From: JAJPKK01 sp963844635
GTDB taxonomy: Bacteria > Pseudomonadota > Alphaproteobacteria > Rhizobiales > Xanthobacteraceae
NCBI GenBank assembly: GCA_963844635.1
Contig: CAWJPD010000007.1
Coordinates: 124,001 to 188,000 of the forward strand
DNA length: 64,000 nucleotides
Reading direction: 5' to 3'
The notes beneath the pieces are model-generated. The model worked only from the letters and a program-made list of their open reading frames with translations, was not told the DNA's origin and did no database searches. Below are positions 61,946 through 64,000 of the stretch, in pieces. The position numbers and the translations under genes are program-made. Position 1 is the first letter of the stretch; the number at the start of each line of letters is the position of its first letter.

Positions 61946-62707
61946 TCAGCCTCCTGAATTGCTTGGCCGAACGCCAACGGCGGTGTTTAAGTGAGGGTTG
62001 GCCGTCTTCCTGCTGGTGACAAATTCGCGGACCTGCGCCTCGCTCCAGTCGTGCTCCTTGCCAGTAATCGAGCCGCGGAACAGCTCATAGACGAGCCAGA
62101 CGCGATAGGTGTTTAGCACGTCGCTCTCGCAGTAGCGGGCTACTTCCTCGATTTGGCCGGCAAGGACCATCTCCTCGACGCGGCTGCCGTCGATCCCCTC
62201 GGGCTTCCCGGCCAGCCCCAATATCCTGCTCACCTCGTCCAGCTTTACCTTCGCTCCCGGCACGTATGAGCCGAGAATGTCGCATAGATCGAGGGAGTCC
62301 TCGGTGTAGCGGTGGAAGTAGGACCGCACTTGAAGGCCGGCCGCGGCAACGCGATTGACCATTGCTCGGTACCGAAGCACGGGCAGGTCGAAGCTGTGGC
62401 CGTTGAAGGTGATGAGCTGAGGGCGAAGCTGCCCGATCTTCTCCACAAAGGCACTGATCAGTTCCCCCTCGGTACGCTCGCCCACGTGCGGCGCGCCGAG
62501 CGCGTCCACGTGCCAACCCTCGGGTTGGCGGCTCGCGACCAAGGCGCCGATGCACACGATCTCGTGCAGCGGATGCTTGGGGAAGCCGGACCCGAGAGCT
62601 TGCCGCACCCCTTCCTCAGGCGCGTCGCCCAAGCCGAGCATCCTTGCCGCGGCTGCGAGATCGGGGACGGTCTCCAAGTCCCAGACGATGATGATTTGTT
62701 CGGACAT
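61946..62707 (-). CDS. Predicted 3'-5' exonuclease, PolB-like (DNA_pol_B_exo2)
   Basis: ATG 62707 gives about 253 aa: SEQIIIVWDLETVPDL (ExoI, D-x-E), LRPQLITFNGHSFDLPVLRYRAM (ExoII region), YTEDSLDLCDILGSY, EVARYCESDVLNTYRVWLVYEL (ExoIII, D). The pattern of exonuclease domain residues D-E-D-D is complete. The family is found beside replication or repair genes, but no partner is here. The upstream ATG at 62815 lacks support. Confidence 0.88.
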   Translation of the reverse strand: MSEQIIIVWDLETVPDLAAAARMLGLGDAPEEGVRQALGSGFPKHPLHEIVCIGALVASRQPEGWHVDALGAPHVGERTEGELISAFVEKIGQLRPQLITFNGHSFDLPVLRYRAMVNRVAAAGLQVRSYFHRYTEDSLDLCDILGSYVPGAKVKLDEVSRILGLAGKPEGIDGSRVEEMVLAGQIEEVARYCESDVLNTYRVWLVYELFRGSITGKEHDWSEAQVREFVTSRKTANPHLNTAVGVRPSNSGG

Positions 62708-62797
62708 CGTCCGCAGCTCACTAAGCGGTCTGGCGTGGTTACCCTGCGGCGAATGCCATAAGGTGGCGGATCGCAGAAGTTTCAAGGCAGACCACGA

Positions 62798-62935
62798 ATG
62801 AGCAACGCCTTTCAATTTCTACTCGACTCCGGAATTTTGTACTTTGCGCTCGGTGCCGTGATTTGCGTTTTCCTCGGGGTCGGCGCGGCCAAGCGACTCT
62901 TTCAGGGTGCAAAGAAAGCCGAGCCAAAAGATTGA
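62798..62935 (+). CDS. Small single-pass membrane protein
   Basis: The 45-aa frame MSNAFQFLLDSGILYFALGAVICVFLGVGAAKRLFQGAKKAEPKD has one helix (residues 13-31) and a basic C-terminal tail ending PKD. The spacing and charge pattern fit a real small membrane protein; no family recalled. It is divergent from the exonuclease gene. Confidence 0.5.
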   Translation: MSNAFQFLLDSGILYFALGAVICVFLGVGAAKRLFQGAKKAEPKD

Positions 62936-63256
62936 ACCGAGCGTGTCCCCGATCACAGTGTTACGGTCCATTCGGCCGGCGGCTGGGACCGATGCAGCTT
63001 CGTGATCCGCGGCATCGGCGCTGAGCCGCTGCACCAAGTGCAGCGCAGGCGAGCGCTGCGTTCCAACGTTCGGTGACGGCACGCGCTTCCGCCGCGTATT
63101 CGATTGCGGGCAAGCATATCTGGGACGCGCGTGCGATCGCCCATGCGAACAGTCCCGAGATGCCCGCTGAGCATAGTGCCCAATCAGCAACACGTACCGA
63201 AAAATCGGCGGCGCATACTCCATCACTCATTGATTAGCCACGATTTCCTATAGATT

Positions 63257-63301
63257 GGCCCCGGTTCCGGGGGGATAGCTGGGGGGCTAGGAACCGGGGC
63301 C
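63257..63301. ncRNA. G/C-tract hairpin, possible small RNA
   Basis: GGCCCCGGTTCC (63257-63268) and GGAACCGGGGCC (63290-63301) pair perfectly over 12 bp. The 21-nt loop is GGGGGGATAGCTGGGGGGCTA. On the minus strand the loop reads TAGCCCCCCAGC, as in the 32227 hairpin (TCAGCCCCCCAGC). The plus strand has a terminator downstream at 63390. Which strand is transcribed is not clear. Confidence 0.4.
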
Positions 63302-63389
63302 GTGTGCTCTCTTGGGGGAGAACACATAGCGATGCGCTCTTGGGGAGAGAACACCGCAGGCGCGATGTAATCACTCCGAGGGTAACGAC

Positions 63390-63416
63390 AAGGCCGCCTC
63401 AGTGGGGCGGCCTTTT
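63390..63416 (+). terminator. Intrinsic terminator, plus strand
   Basis: AAGGCCGCC (63390-63398) pairs with GGCGGCCTT (63406-63414), followed by TTTT minus a base. It could end a transcript that begins at or before the 63257 hairpin. Confidence 0.6.
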
Positions 63417-63489
63417 CATCTTCCCGATACGCGCGCCGAGAGCGATTGCGGCTCATTGGTCGGCCCGTCTGTTCATAGCGCGACCGACT

Positions 63490-63759
63490 CCCTTCCTGGA
63501 GCGCAAGGCGCAGCTCGCACGCCTATTGCGGCTGTCGGCGGCCGGCATTCTGCTGAACGAGCACATTGCCGAAGACGGCGCGATCGTCTTCGAACACGCC
63601 TGCCGGCTCGGCGCCGAGGGGATTATATCGGAACGGATCGACTCGCCCTACCGGTCAGGGCCGCACGCCGCATGGATGAAGGTCAAGAATCCGGCTGCGA
63701 TCGAGGTCCAGCGGGTGCGGAGCGAGGCGTGGAACGGATCGATTCGCCGAGTGTCCTAA
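63490..63759 (+). pseudogene. ATP-dependent DNA ligase (LigD-type) C-terminal fragment of the ligase domain
   Basis: PFLERKAQLARLLRLSAAGILLNEHIAEDGAIVFEHACRLGAEGIISERIDSPYRSGPHAAWMKVKNPAAIEVQRVRSEAW matches the last part of the nucleotidyltransferase domain. Motif IV/V residues appear as GAEGIISER and WMKVKNP. The upstream motifs I-IIIa, including the KxDG lysine, are missing, so it is a fragment as often seen in Bradyrhizobium. Confidence 0.8.
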
Positions 63760-63860
63760 TTCGGCGTAGGCTTGTGTGATCATCGGCCGCGGCTTTGCCT
63801 CAGGCGTCGGTGGCTGAGAGACGCGACCGCGCTCCCGCCTGTAACAGGAAGGGAGCGGTT

Positions 63861-64000
63861 ATGGCCGATCTTCAATCCCGTGGTTCATCGCCACCATTCG
63901 ACCTTCGCGACCCTGAAGGTCGGTGCCGCGCCCGAAAATGGTCGCTGCAAATGACGCGCGAGATGGCGGAAACCGTGGCGGCGACCAGAGAAAAGATCGC
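63861..64000 (+). CDS. Hypothetical protein, cut by the window end
   Basis: ATG 63861 follows AGGAAGGGAGCGG. The partial reading MADLQSRGSSPPFDLRDPEGRCRARKWSLQMTREMAETVAATREKI is open to the end of the window. The last part looks helical. Nothing is recognised. Confidence 0.4.
   Translation, partial: MADLQSRGSSPPFDLRDPEGRCRARKWSLQMTREMAETVAATREKI

Noticed and set aside
62961..63230. 89-aa minus-strand ORF with a hydrophobic start
   Set aside because: The C-terminal half is low-complexity Arg/Ala sequence and no family pattern is seen; probably a shadow frame in high-GC DNA.
1..64000. CRISPR array, rRNA or complete tRNA gene
   Set aside because: No regularly spaced repeats with unique spacers were seen, and no complete tRNA cloverleaf or rRNA sequence; only T-arm-like pieces at 42635 and 45945.

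Overview
The window looks like a chromosomal segment of a GC-rich alphaproteobacterium of the Hyphomicrobiales, most like the Bradyrhizobium/Rhodopseudomonas/Pseudolabrys lineage. The evidence is the three-part pntAA-pntAB-pntB operon preceded by a COX-IV-like gene, the sppA-ihfB-lapA-trpF-trpB-trpA-accD run with a zinc-finger-less AccD, DUF2794, the rppH/divergent-polysaccharide-deacetylase pair, many Tat/Sec substrate-binding proteins of the MRRRDF type, and several dispersed palindromic repeats. The species was not determined.

Layout. Positions 1-2.6 kb hold the 3' part of a class II DAHP synthase and a glutamine-dependent NAD+ synthetase gene with seven reading-frame changes. 2.8-8.8 kb: a DUF5677-like gene, the proton-translocating transhydrogenase operon, and an ABC1/UbiB kinase-like gene. 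9-13.6 kb: an RND efflux permease and its (frameshifted) adaptor, divergent around a palindromic candidate operator. 13.7-15.8 kb: two unrelated substrate-binding proteins. 15.9-19.7 kb: lepA, a DUF4160-DUF2442 pair, and mepA. 20.2-27.2 kb: an SDR, then sppA, ihfB, lapA, trpFBA and accD. 27.4-32 kb: alpha/beta hydrolase, cobT, rppH and a YibQ-like deacetylase. 32-41 kb: DUF2794, two tandem BI-1 family membrane proteins, an ABC ATPase with a large FtsX-type permease, divergent arylesterase, thpR and a MipA/OmpV porin-like protein.

From about 41 kb to the end the window is accessory and decayed: fragments of substrate-binding proteins, a TRIC channel gene, an M20 hydrolase, a TPP enzyme, remnants of IS91, IS630, IS21 and IS200/IS605-like ends, two IS3-family copies (50220-51670 and 52666-54115), and a complete IS630-type element carrying a LexA-like DNA-binding gene, interrupted by the second IS3. 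Further on come a secreted HECGH protein, an outer-membrane barrel, a decayed serine recombinase with a res-like site, a cluster of small rhizobial hypothetical genes, a PolB-like 3'-5' exonuclease and a DNA ligase fragment.

The most notable signals are: (i) three hairpins with paired C6/G6 loop tracts, two or three of them next to intrinsic terminators, which look like a small-RNA family; (ii) the IS630 element whose LexA-like passenger gene takes its stop codon from the CTAG target site; (iii) a perfect 99-bp tandem repeat (33 codons) of a palindromic repeat in front of rppH; (iv) a roughly 100-bp inverted-repeat element that directly abuts the stop codon of two genes; and (v) a candidate operator in the divergent RND promoter region. 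About a dozen otherwise conserved genes carry single-base frameshifts, some in frame-restoring pairs, so sequence or assembly error must be weighed against real gene decay.
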